From: Apiospora phragmitis
Lineage: Eukaryota > Ascomycota > Sordariomycetes > Amphisphaeriales > Apiosporaceae
Direction: 5' to 3'
Length of the DNA stretch: 64,000 bases
Assembly: GCA_038363925.1 (NCBI GenBank)
Contig: JAQQWL010000005.1
Coordinates: 1,488,001-1,552,000 of the forward strand
Position 1 is the stretch's first letter, and each line of letters opens with the position of its first letter. This document shows positions 10,495 through 21,406 of this stretch, piece after piece. Both the position numbers and the translations under genes were made by a program. The notes under the pieces were generated by a model. It ran no database searches, was not told where the DNA came from, and saw only the letters and a list, made by a program, of their open reading frames with translations.

Positions 10495-13068
10495 TCAAGC
10501 TGGCCTTGTAGGTAGCCAATCTGGCAATTCTTTATGCCAGTCACCGAGGTACTGATCCAACTTGTTTTTCTTCTTTCTTATCTCGTATGCTTCCCCGTCT
10601 CGGTTCACTTTCGTATAGGCAGTCTCGAGACTCTCCATCGCGTCAGAAACGTACCAAAGTTGGTCCTGGGGGGTCGATCTGGCCCCGGCTTTGAAAACGT
10701 CGCTCAGCACCGAGATCGCGAGTTTGTAGTCTTCGTTTTCGACGTAGGCTTTGCCGAGCTCGAGCCGTGAACGAAGCTTGTTCACGCGGTCGACTCTGCT
10801 GCTGCTGTTGTTGTCAAGCTCTTCTCGGGTTTCCAGATCTACAACAACAGCCGTGTTTTTGAACACCTCGATTACTTTTTCGTTTCGCTCCTTGCGCTCT
10901 AATTCTTCCGCCGGGGTAAACTCGTGATGATCCTTCTTTCCGAACTCGAGTTCTTCTGCGAGCGCTTGCCGCGCATCCAACAGGCCGGGGAGAGCTCCTC
11001 CGTCTTCAGGGTGCCGTTACTTTATCATCTGAAGATGAAGATCCAGCACCTCCCCGCGAATCTTGATCAGTTTGTCCGTCGCGTTTTCCACCCTTTTCTT
11101 GTTCGAACGGTAGGCTTCTATAAGCGCATGCAACGACGCGAGTCGGTCGGGGATATGGTCTACTTGGCCATCGTTCTCTCCTCCATTGACAGGTGTACTC
11201 TGGGAGATCGATACCATCCGCGGCGTTCTTGACTCGCAGTGAACTATCTTCGGTTTGTTTCGACGATACCGTCATCAGGTACTGTTCAGCTACCCAGGAA
11301 AGATCCGATTTCCCCTTCGTGTCGTGCTGCTCATCGACACGCAGTGCGCTTTTGGCGTGGGCGATGTACATGCAGCACAAGTTGATGTTCTTGTTGAAGT
11401 TTGGGGAAACGGCGGCAATATGACACATCGCCTTCGGCACTGCTTCCCCAGCATCTGCCTGGCCTGCCTATTGGAGCCAGACTTCCGTGAGCATATGATT
11501 TATGCTGTGCATGTCAAATGCGTTGCCCCTTCTCTTCAGAAATGCATAGTCGCATAGTAGAGCAGCCGTGTGTTTTTCCTGCTCTTCTGCCGACAAGTAG
11601 TTGAATAGCAACGATGCCGGGATATCCGTTGGCAAGATACAAGCTATGAACGAAAGCAGTCCTAAGACATTGGTGTGACGGCGAGAGGTACGGCACATCT
11701 CCTTGAAAGCCCTGAAGGACGTAAGTCATATCAACGCCACCGCACGCAGTGGTATCTGCTCGCCTTGCTGGGGAGACACCGAAGCCTCTTTTTGGAATCG
11801 TGGAACCACGTGCGGACCCGGTCGTTCTGGCTCAGCTCGTTCTTGGCTCGGTCAGTAGATCGAGTCACTCGGCAACGAACGTCTGGTTCTCGATAATATA
11901 GGCTGCCGCCAGTTCGATCGCCAAGCCGCAGTGGTCGAGCCTGTCCAGGAGCCTTCCAGTCATGACGGCATCGCTACAGGGCTCCCTCGGCTTCTGACCC
12001 AGGCCGTTGTGCAAGTCCTTCCACAACTTCTCCGCACCTCGTGGACTCATCCGCAACAGCTTGTCCGCTTCGTTCCCCAATAGCTGTCTACTTTTTGCAC
12101 TCACAAAGCCCCGAATAAGTTGTTTCTGGCCCCATTTGCTCTCCTTGGCCCAAGAATTGTCGTTGCTACGCCACTCTCTCTCGAGGTCTGCTAAGGAGAA
12201 GTTGTAGTTAAGCCGGGCCGGATCTTCCCATCTGTTCTCGCTCATCTTGTTCAGGAGCATTCGACAGTAGTCTTAGCAGTTGCGCCGAGTAAAGTCGTAA
12301 GCATCTGGGCTCAGATAAGGGTTCCTCTCCGCCGCTCGTTGCCTCGGCCTTTCTTTTGCGGGTATATGGAGAGCTTCGAATACAAACTCTTGCAGAACGA
12401 ATTGTGCTGATCTTTTCGTTTAGTAGTAACACCAGCGGTTGGGTTTCTCCCAAACACATACCTATTAACATGAACTCAGGCCAGCTAAAATACAACTCCC
12501 TCGCCTCATATCCGCCAAACTGATCAGACTTTGCACCTTCGGTAGCCTTCTGGATGGCTTAGAATTCATCCCGTACCAAATCTCGTTTCTCTTCTCTGCC
12601 GATCTGCCAAATAGCTTCGAGTTGTATTCCTTTTCCATCGTTGGTCCAGTTGAAACCGGAAACTTTGAATACATCCTCAGGGACATCGAATTACGAAAAG
12701 ATATGTCAGTCGGCCAATCAGGGTAAACCAGAAAATCAAACCGACTCACTGGTGTTGCTGGCGCTTTTGGATTCTCCGAGTCGGCCCTGGTGATATACAC
12801 TCCCCAGTGGCCCAATAGGTCGTAGCTTAGCACGTCTGAAGAAACGCTTGCAAGCGATACCGACTTTCCACTTCAAGCGTGGCCACCGATTTTGGTCGAG
12901 AGAGACATAATCCCCAGTCACGTTGCTGTAAGAGCCTTGGACTAGCGTCAGAAATTCGAACTTCTGGCGCTCGTCTGTGACGAATTGGAACTCGGCCCGC
13001 CTCTCTTTATCCTCTTGACCCTTCTCAACGAGCCGCGCGATCCATGGGGACAGTCTGCTACTGGACAT
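10495..13068 (-). pseudogene. degenerate NLR (STAND) gene with TPR-like tail, P-loop half missing
   Basis: Fragments in the order of a fungal NLR are recognisable. From the N-terminus: an uncharacterised domain (MSSSRLSPWIARLVEKGQ, RWPRLKWKVG, LSYDLLGHWGVYITRAD), a GLPLAI-like piece (LLDRLDHCGLAIELAAAYI), a winged-helix piece (LGLLSFIACILPTDIPASLL, YAFLKRR, FDMHSINHM) and a helical TPR-like tail. The frame is broken by stops at 12559-12561, 12273-12275, 11865-11867, 11726-11728, 11468-11470 and 11017-11019. It is also broken by indels near 12835, 11840 and 11210. One good intron (GTGAGT) starts near 12752. No Walker A (GxxGxGKT) is visible, so the first half of the NTPase is absent. Fungal NLRs act in self/non-self recognition and programmed cell death; this copy cannot make one. 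I cannot exclude that the N-terminal part belonged to a separate gene. Confidence 0.72.
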
Positions 13069-13520
13069 TTCTGTGGCCAACGTAATATATCATCTGCGGC
13101 AGAGTTTCAATACTGTTTATATCATGTCCTGTCCTGTTCTGACCAGTACCACAAGAGCCAGTGGATAGAAGAAAAGCGATATTAACTGAGTCGGCATTAT
13201 GACTGATAAATATTAGGCTGAGTTGTGTAACACCGAAGACGCTAAAAGGTTCCAATATGCATAATGGCTGTAAACTCGCAGGTTTCAGCCTGACCACGCG
13301 TTCGCCAACGATGTGGCATCTTTGAGCCTGTAAATGTTGTGATGTACACGCTGCTCACTGCTAATTCGAAACGAAAGTATGAAGACAGCATTGGGGCCAT
13401 TCCAAGCCGCTCTCTCCAGAGCCTTGGCCGCTGTACCAGGCCAGCTGGATACCGTCGCGAGAACGGTGTTGCCGTTCCTTTTTTGCGGCTTGGGGCGTCG
13501 CCAATTCCGCCATCAGCGTC
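13069..13520. other. divergent spacer between the two broken genes
   Basis: 450 bp between the outward-facing starts of the NLR relic and the membrane-protein relic. No independent gene is visible. Confidence 0.4.
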
Positions 13521-14249
13521 ATGGTGAACGAGACCGATGAACAAGACCGGAATCGGATGATAGACCACTGGCGGGCCTCGATGTTATCGCAGCTGACCAA
13601 TGTTGAGCTCATTGTCAGTACACGTACTCGCCCTACCATCCACCCCTTTTCTATACTTGCAACCCAGAAAATCAATGCTTTCACGTAAATAAAACATATA
13701 TAGGGTGCGGTTATGAGTGCAGCGGTTGTCGGAGCATTCACCTGGACCAGCTTGTCGAGCCTGCCCAGCGTGGCATACACCCTGGTACAAGCGCCATGGT
13801 ACTGCAGCCTGGTATTGGGAATCGGCGCCGTCGCCGTAGGCATGCAGCAGAGCGTTTTCCTAATCAGGGTCGGATGCTTGCCTACGGCAAATCAGTTCTG
13901 CCAGAACATGTTGTCTCATGATGATGGGAATGGTCGGCGTGCCCCGAGCTGGTACCAGGTCTTGATTTGGCAGACTGCGGTCGGCCTCCTGGAATTCAGC
14001 TTGTACACATAGCTGGCAGGCTTTGTGGTTTTAATTTGGGGCACTACCAAGTCGGGCCAGTCGAGTGCTAGCACGTCCGATCGTGTGGTGAGTGCCCCTT
14101 TTATTGTTTGTGTCCCATTATTAAGATTTGAGTTGCAGGTCGCGGCCTTTCCTCTTCTCGCATTCTTTGCAGTTGTGGCCCTCTATACCCTGAGCATGCT
14201 CCGTTTATGGTACAATGCAGGCAAGAATAATGGTCATGTCTACATATAG
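13521..14249 (+). pseudogene. broken small multi-pass membrane protein gene
   Basis: Three exons can be read: 13521-13613, 13704-14087 and 14139-14249. Exon 1 (MVNETDEQDRNRMIDHWRAS) is a polar N-terminus. Exon 2 carries hydrophobic helices (AVVGAFTWTSLSSL; WYCSLVLGIGAVAVGMQQSV), then SWYQVLIWQTAVGLLEF and AGFVVLIWGTT. Exon 3 is another hydrophobic segment ending in a short polar tail. This layout matches a fungal family of small membrane proteins of unknown function that I recognise only by pattern. An in-frame TAG at 14010-14012 lies inside a membrane helix, where Trp (TGG) would fit. The first intron has a weak donor (GTCAGT at 13614). It is divergent from the NLR relic. Confidence 0.55.
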
Positions 14250-14825
14250 TTCTAAGGATTATGCGACAGCATAGAAAGCAAGAGCTTACGCTATCCAGGT
14301 GAGAAGATCGATGCTCAGGGAATCAAAAGATTCACAACTGGTCTCGATATGAGCCTGAAAGCAGTCATCCACGGAAAACTAATCACTGTGGCAAGCCATT
14401 TCAACTTGATTGCCTTTTCGTTCGCTACATTTGGTGGTATCTATATAAACAAACAACTAAAAGCCACGAGAGGACACAAGCCCCAGGCTTGAAGAACACT
14501 CTCGTCATAGAATCTCTGCTCTGCAACAACTTGGGGAATTTTTCATACGTAGACGGTTTTCATAAAGGGGCGTAACATGAAAACAATGGAACAGGCGTCC
14601 GCTAAGAAGTAAGCATCAACCACGAAGATATATAGACAGCATAGGTACTCCCGACGAATCCCAGGTTGCCCCGTTGGTTATGTGTTAAGTGCCGTGCTCA
14701 GAACTTCATAGTATCGCTACAGTGTTCTTCGTTTCTGGTGTTTTTCAGTAAATGGTATCGTTTAGTAGGAACAAGATGTGATGCCACAACTTTGACCCTC
14801 GGTGTTTCTCATTATTTTAATGAAA
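14250..14825. other. intergenic region
   Basis: No convincing gene, repeat or RNA seen. It is the shared 3' flank of the membrane-protein relic and the Zn2Cys6 gene. Confidence 0.45.
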
Positions 14826-17195
14826 TCACCGAGATGTCGGTCGGTCAACAAGGAGATAATGATCAATCATGTTCTGTCGCGAGTTAGCAAACACTACGAA
14901 AAAATAGTTGTGAGTTTCGGCGAAGCTTACCCAATCGTATTGGGACGGATCGTTCAGCACATTGTCCAGGGGTATAGTGTCCATGAAGTCGAGAGAAAAG
15001 TCCATCGCATGGATAAGCTGGGACTGGTCCATGGGCGGTGGCGGTGGTGGAGGCGTCTCCTGTGTGTCGTTATTGAGAAGACTGGCAAGCGAGCCATCCC
15101 TTATTTCAGGCTGCGGAGGGAGGTTGCACAGGGGGCCGCGTAGGCTGCTCCTGCATCGAAACTTTGCGCAGGATAGCTCCGACGACTCTGGTGGCGTGCG
15201 CAGCATCCGGGGAAAGGTGCTTCCTGGCTGACCATATTTTATACGAAGTACCCAGTGCTTTCAGTTTCCTTGACCGCTCTGCCGGACTGTTACGAGAGTT
15301 AGCATGGGGTGGTTTCAATAAAAGACGATTGCAACTTACTCTGTCAAGATACTCTCTGTCAGGTCTAAGCAGAGGACCATAGACGCTATCAAGAAGTCAT
15401 GTAGTGTCTGCCCGGAAAACATGTACCTGTCTTGATATAATCTGCCACCCGGTCGACTTTCTTCGTCATATTCTGCATGGAGGTCAAGAATCCGTAATGC
15501 TGAATCGATGGCGGTACTTCTGGACATGGCATATCTAGGATGGTCTTTATGGTCGCGCGTGAGAAAGGTTCGATGCAAGACGCAGAGAGTTTTCAGATAC
15601 ATCAACTCAACCATCAGCCTGTGAACAATGTCGAAACACGAGTCTGCAAAGCTGTAGGAACGCACAGGTCGGATTCTCAGCGTGGCGGGAAGCTGTTCGT
15701 GGAATGAGTGTATTTCACTGTCCAGGTTTACCACTTCTTCGTACGGTGGCGGCGGCTGGATCGACAAGGCGAAGCGGATGACTCGACGCTGCAGGCGGCA
15801 AAGTATGGACTTGTAGCATAGATAAAGCGTCGACGTTGCTTCCGTTGGGGGTCGGGAAGGCGGTAAGACCGTCGTGTGCTCGTCAAAGTCCAGATCGAAC
15901 CGGTTGCCTGGAGCTTCGGTGTCGCATTCGTCTTCGCGGACAATCGGAGGCATACCTAATTGGAATGAAAACATGCAGTCGAACACCTCGATGAAGAACC
16001 ACGCACGCCGGCGAATCTCCCCCTCAAAGGGTGTAATGCTTGGCAGGTATTTCGGGTCTCTGTGGTAACCCATCCGCTGGGCCAGACGTACAAGTAAGCC
16101 GAACTTCGACCATAGACTTGAGTCACAGTCCTTTCTTCGTTGGAATTCAGTATAATTCGATAGCAGCAAGGCCTCTACAGAGTAAGGTTTTGCGGCAAGA
16201 TAGTCGCCGGCGATTAGACAGTCGACTGCCAATGCGGCTAACTTGTCGGGGTGAGCTGCCTCGCAGTCCTTGCTCACATCCTCGCCTTGCCCCATAGAAA
16301 CCGTGGCAGCCACATTGAGAATGGAAGCCAGGATGCTGAGCCATAGCAAGCTGGTGGATGATGGATCTCGCCAGAACACGTCGTATTCCCTTTGGAATTT
16401 GGAGGTGTGGATGTATGGGGCGGCATGAAACCTGGATTGGAAGTAGCCAAAGACCAGCTGGTCGGTCTTGTGCTTGGGTGGCAACCGGGCGACGGCCTCA
16501 TCTATGGTAAGACGGACTTGAGTGCCGTACACCACGTCCATCTCGCGCGCTTGGAGGGATGACGATGAATGGGGCGGCGGCGAAGGGCTCGAATCTTCTT
16601 CCGAGGGTTCAGCTTCAACAATGCCCCGGATGTCATGAATACTCTCGAGGATGGCGGACCAGTGGGTTGCGCCTACGTAACCGTTTTCGGGCTGGGTATG
16701 ACCATAAGACGCTCCACTGTTGGATGTGACGGCGGTGGTGACTGTGCTCGGAGGGGTGCTGAAGTCAGAGCGCATTTCCACCTCGCTCCGTGGATCCGAG
16801 CTCGATGCGACACTGGCAATGCTTCCGTCTTGGCTCCCGGTGTTTTGTAGCAGGCCATTCACCATGTCCTCCAGCTTCTGCAGGCGGACCTGCAGGAGGG
16901 GACGTGACATGGCATCCTGCTTGGGGCGGGAATCGGCTGGAGGCCGGGACTCATTGCCCTTGGGCTTGCGGGCAGCCCGGGGGGGCATACTCGCAGAAAG
17001 CGGCCTCCCCACTCTTGACGCACCTTTCGCATGGTTGCTGGCGGTCACATTTCACCTAATGGGCGGAGATTAGCGAGGGGCGACGACGACGAAGAAGAAG
17101 CTCCAACAGCAGCAGTGAGACGGCCTTGCCTTTCGGGTGCGACACAACAAGCAGCTAACTGGCGGTCTGTTGCGCTTCTGGATCTTCCGCTGCAT
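14826..17195 (-). CDS. Zn2Cys6 fungal-specific transcription factor (two apparent frameshifts)
   Basis: Nuclear regulator with an N-terminal zinc cluster and a Fungal_trans (PF04082-type) middle domain. Exons: 17195-17130, 17055-15340, 15286-14931 and 14873-14826. Cluster cysteines are residues 15, 18, 25, 31, 34 and 43 (C-x2-C-x6-C-x5-C-x2-C-x8-C), split by the first intron, which has a GC donor (GCAAGG at 17129). A short coiled coil follows (VRLQKLEDMVNGLL). The middle domain shows LWSKFGLLVRLAQRMGYHRD and RRRAWFFIEVFDCMFSFQLG. The zinc cluster and middle domain are in different frames at the C7 run 16979-16985 (plus-strand G). A second shift lies at the run 15131-15135. Removing one base at each gives one frame of about 727 residues. 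The C-terminus is acidic and Pro-rich (QETPPPPPPPMDQSQ), a likely activation region. Targets are unknown. Confidence 0.87.
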
Positions 17196-20100
17196 GCCTT
17201 CGGTTGGTTGTGCGCGGAAGACGCTGGTCTGGTAGGATGGACGGTCCATGGTCCGGACTCGTCTCGGGGATAACCTCAGACGGTGTTTTTTATTTTAAAG
17301 TCCTCCCAGTGAAAGCATGTGTCATGCCGTCTGTAATGTAGCCCACACACTAGGACTGGACATGGAAGTGTGTATGCGTGTGGTGTGGTGTGAGCTCAGG
17401 CCAAGTCGAATCAAAAGCCAAAGTCCGACGGGAGCGCGGTAGTAACAGCGAAGCAGCAGTCGGGCTCAACTAAAGCCAGACGAGCTATGGACGTCGCGTG
17501 GTAGATGGGTTAGGTTAAGTTAAAGGAAGAAACAGCTGCTTGAAGCCGGTAGCCGGTTGTAAAGCATCAACTGCTTTTCGGAGATAGGAACTCGAAGGAA
17601 AGAAATGACAAATGTGTAGTCTGAGTAAGTACTTTCAGAGACAGGGTCCGTCCCAGACTGGGCTGAGAGAGGTGAATTGATGGATTTGGCAGACGGGCTG
17701 GCTCATGGGGGTTACTTCCTAGTCGCCATCATGCGTTTGTGCATGTGTGTGTGTGTGTGTGTGTGCGCGTGTATGTATGTGTGTGTGCGTGGAAAGCTTT
17801 CCGTTCCCCGTTAATCGTTCAAATCAAGCAATTAATCAGTCCATGGTCAGTGGTGCTTTTTCGGTTGCCTTTCCTTTCCTCTCCCTCGTTGGAATATCCG
17901 CGTATCCGGAGAAAATGGGTCATCCAAACTCCGCAGCTCCCGTTTTGAGAATGGGGGCTTTTTGGACTAAGGCTACTCCGTACCCCCATGCCCAAGTACC
18001 CAGCTCCTCCTGATCTTGGCCTGGACTCCTTCATTTACTACGTAATTGATGGCATGTAGATTAGAAACGCAACTTTGGGCTTCTGCTGCACAAATCAATA
18101 GCTGTCCCTCTTCTCTCTCTCGGATTTTGGATGGTAGGGTGCATCGGGGATCCCATATATTAAGTACCTTACCTGCCTTAGGTTATATAGTCTAAGCAGC
18201 CCAAGTCCAATCCACATTAGTTTTCTTGGCCTGAGAACGTGACCTATCGTTCCGATGCGGTGGTCGAGAAACGAACCACCACTTCTGCAAAACCAGGTCA
18301 CTTTTTGCCCCTCATTTCGTAACAGATATGGTCTCGGGCTCTCGGCTCTCAAGTCCTACGGGAGATAAGATCGGTCCTGGCCGGCCTGAGGTCCTGGCAG
18401 GCTCTCTTCCACCATCTTCCAACCAATCAAGTGCATGATTATATGAATTTGAACGGGCTTCCATAGGTGTTCGCCAAGCCCGCTGATCGCTGCAAAGTCT
18501 TGAATTCATCCCCTCTTCTCAGATATATCCCCATGAGCCAGCGCTGTTAGACAACCGTGGCAAAGCTTAGCAAATCCACCCACGAAAAACACGGCACACC
18601 ACCGCTAAAATGTGTGTGTAGCGTCGTCTACTAGTTAGCAGGTGTAGGATGGAGGCTAGATTCTTCGGACACGGGTGAGATTAAGCCCTTGTTAAGTCCG
18701 ACTGCCACGCACGCATACTCCCAGATGCCCCCGCCCCTTCCGCTTACATACAGGCTTGGAATGAGAATCCTTGCATGAGGGCACCCGATCTATTGGGACT
18801 GGACACGATGACTTCTTCCAAGTTCCTGCAGGTTACCGGATAAAGGTCACTCATACAATGCAGGTCACAAGGTAAGCGGGGCAGCAGGTAGATATGAAAA
18901 CCAGCCATGGTGCTGCTGGCCTCATCTTTACCCTAATGGGAGCAAGGATGATTCGAATTGACCATGGAATAACCAATAAGTGTCCTCCATCGTCATCAAT
19001 CAGCAGCGGCTTACCACATCGCAGACGCGGTCCGGTTAGACAGAGTTCCGATTCGGCAACCTTGACTCTCCTCATCAATAACCAATGGGTGAGGGGCCAA
19101 ATATGGGTGAAACTCCGGGCGAATATCTGATTCCTCTAAAAGATCTCCAAGCTTCTCAATCCCAATTCATGTCCATAGCTTAAAATGTCACTTGTGGCCA
19201 TTTCGATAACCTCCGAAATCTACGTGGCCATTTCGCGAAATTGTCCGATTGGCTGACAGTCGAGCATATGCCACGGCAGTTCCCATGATGGCAAGGCACG
19301 CCGCTATGGATCGAGAAGTATCGAGGGCTACCTAAAACCAGCTCATATGTTTTGCGAGTACTCTACTGCCGACGAAATCAGTAGTGCAAGAGCGAAAGAG
19401 GAACCAGTGGCAGACCCCAAGGTTCGGGCGGACATGCATTGCCATACAGGAAGAGAGTTTCAGCCATGGGGAAAGGATCGAGTCTGCTCTCTATAGAAGC
19501 GGCCAGACCTTGTTTCCCTAAATGTCTGGACCATCAACTGAAATTCATTCAGTCACATGGACAAAGAGAAGGATAGAACACCGCCGTCATTATGTCAATG
19601 ACTAAGTCACCCACGCATGTCACCCGCCGATTTTGCCGTTGTTCGCTTTTTGCAACTGGCATCAGCCCCCATTCCACAACACCAGTTCACACTTCAAGCT
19701 TCCCACGCCAAGCGTGTACAGGAACCATAGATCGGTCGCGTCGTGTCGGATGGTCCGGACACTGCCTCCTGTCTCCAAGGAAGCATTTGACCTTTGCGGA
19801 CTTGCTCTTCAAACTGGGCGACGGGCGTGAGGTTTTCATGTTCATGGGAATGGCGTACAAAGGAACCGAGAGGTCGTCAAAGAAGCTACCCCACACATGG
19901 CGAGATGGTTGCTGGACCGGCCATACTACATGTTTCTGTCCAGCGAAGACCTTGGTGAACCAACTGGGCTGCGACATCGCAGATCCGCCTCTATACCAAC
20001 CTCCTTGACGTAATATACGGCGGTACCTCCGTTGTCGGGCGGAAGGCGAGAGAGATGGCCATCATCGGGCCGGCAACGGGCCATAAGGGAGGAGCGGCGA

Positions 20101-20902
20101 GAGAGACGGTCACGGCTATCGGTGCCCGAGGCCTCCGCCCTAGTCCGTAACCGCGAAACGCTTACACGGCTCGAGATCCTGTTGCCCTGTGTCAGTGTTG
20201 TTGCTTGGAAATGGGATGTCGCCATCGGTACCCTAGCAACATCGAGGTTACATTGCCGTCGACGTCTTGATCGACTTTTTCCCTGTTGCTGGCTCCAAGA
20301 CAATAACAACAACACTCCATCAAACCAGCAGCTACATCTGCATCCTACGTCACTTCGATCGACTTTCCCTCATGGATGCTGTTCCGGAAGATATCCATCT
20401 ACCTCATACGTACCTTATGGCGGAAGATGCCCCAAGGTCAAGAGCCAATGGGGGTGCAGCTGCAAGGGGCTGAGGGAGGTGATCAGGATGATCGAGCTCA
20501 TTTTTTCTCGAGGTTGGCAAAGCGGCGGTTCTCAGAATTGACTTCGAGTTCACCTTGTAACAGTGTAATAAGGCGCTTGATGCGGCATTCTAGCATGGCA
20601 CGCGGCGTGGGCACTTGTTGTTTACATCCTGAAGCCAGCAGGGTCGTGGACGACACCAAGGACGATCTCCAAAGGATGGACGTACCTCAAGGTAGAGATT
20701 GACGCGGTCAAATAATCGAGGTTCTTGCGTTCGGTCACCGTGGTTGCCTGTTGCCTAGGTACCCAGCTACAGTGGTGGCCTGCTGAGCTTGGGTTGCTGG
20801 AGGGAGGGGACAGGTCCAAATGTGAGCTGCAGGTCATAAGACCTAATAACAGCGGATTCTTCCACTGAACCGGGAACTTACCTACTTGGTCAATAGGCTG
20901 GC
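17196..20902. other. 3.7-kb intergenic region
   Basis: Upstream region of the Zn2Cys6 gene. I see a TG/GT microsatellite (listed) and no reading frame with family features. Frames at 19592-20541 are short, overlapping and unconvincing. Confidence 0.45.
17743..17791. repeat. TG/GT microsatellite
   Basis: Mostly alternating TG over about 49 bp, interrupted by CGCG and TATG variants. Confidence 0.85.
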
Positions 20903-21075
20903 CTGTCCGCGTTGGCCGAGTGGTAAGTCGAAGGGGAGGATGAAAACCCAGTCCGGGTGAAGGGGTGCGCCCTTCCCGGACACCGTGACCCGGGCACGGG
21001 GGTTTTCGTAGGCATAGGTTGACGGTTCGAGCCCTACCCGGGGCGGGCTCCCGACTCCCTGATGCTGAGCTTTTT
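20903..21075 (+). ncRNA. candidate structured pol III-type RNA with a three-way junction, tRNA-related ends
   Basis: A box A-like element (TTGGCCGAGTGGT, 20912-20924), a box B-like element (GGTTCGAGCCC, 21024-21034) and a T5 terminator (21071-21075) frame a strongly paired core. GAAAACCC (20942-20949) pairs with GGGTTTTC (21000-21007). Inside are two perfect hairpins. The first is GTCCGGG-TG-AAGGG paired with CCCTT-CCCGGAC (20951-20981, loop GTGCG, TG bulge). The second is CCGTG paired with CACGG (20983-20999, loop ACCCGGG). Single A bases (20950, 20982) separate the arms, the layout of a three-way junction. The outer ends recall a type II tRNA: GTCCGC (20905-20910) can pair with GCGGGC near 21043-21048. 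The D and T arms are not standard. It could be a tRNA relic with a long structured insert, a tRNA-derived SINE head or a novel RNA. No such structure is expected by chance, but expression is unproven. Confidence 0.5.
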
Positions 21076-21406
21076 GGTATTTCTTCCTTCTTTTTTCCTT
21101 TTGCTTACTTGATCCCGTCGTTTTCCACCACCGTGCTGTGATCCCTCTGACTGCTGTACTTCCGCAGTAACGAACACGAACAAATCTATTTAGTTGAAAT
21201 GGTAGAATGTCTCCTTTCACCAGCCCTTCCCTAGCTTTATAATCCTCATTGGCAAGTGCCGCTGCATGTCGTATCAGCCCCTTTGAGTGTTTTGGCTATT
21301 TCGACGTCGAATCTGTCGAGCCTGGCTCAGTCCTCTTCTCTCAAATCTGCCTCTGTACCTTTCTTATTTCCCGTGGTACGACGACTCCCACTTCGTTTGA
21401 TACAGT
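21076..21406. other. short spacer with T-rich tracts
   Basis: Pyrimidine-rich stretch just after the RNA candidate (T6 near 21091-21096), then the upstream region of the DUF3176 relic. No gene seen. Confidence 0.4.

Noticed and set aside
19592..20541. overlapping plus-strand frames
   Set aside because: Several overlapping frames, none with a family motif or consistent exon chain.
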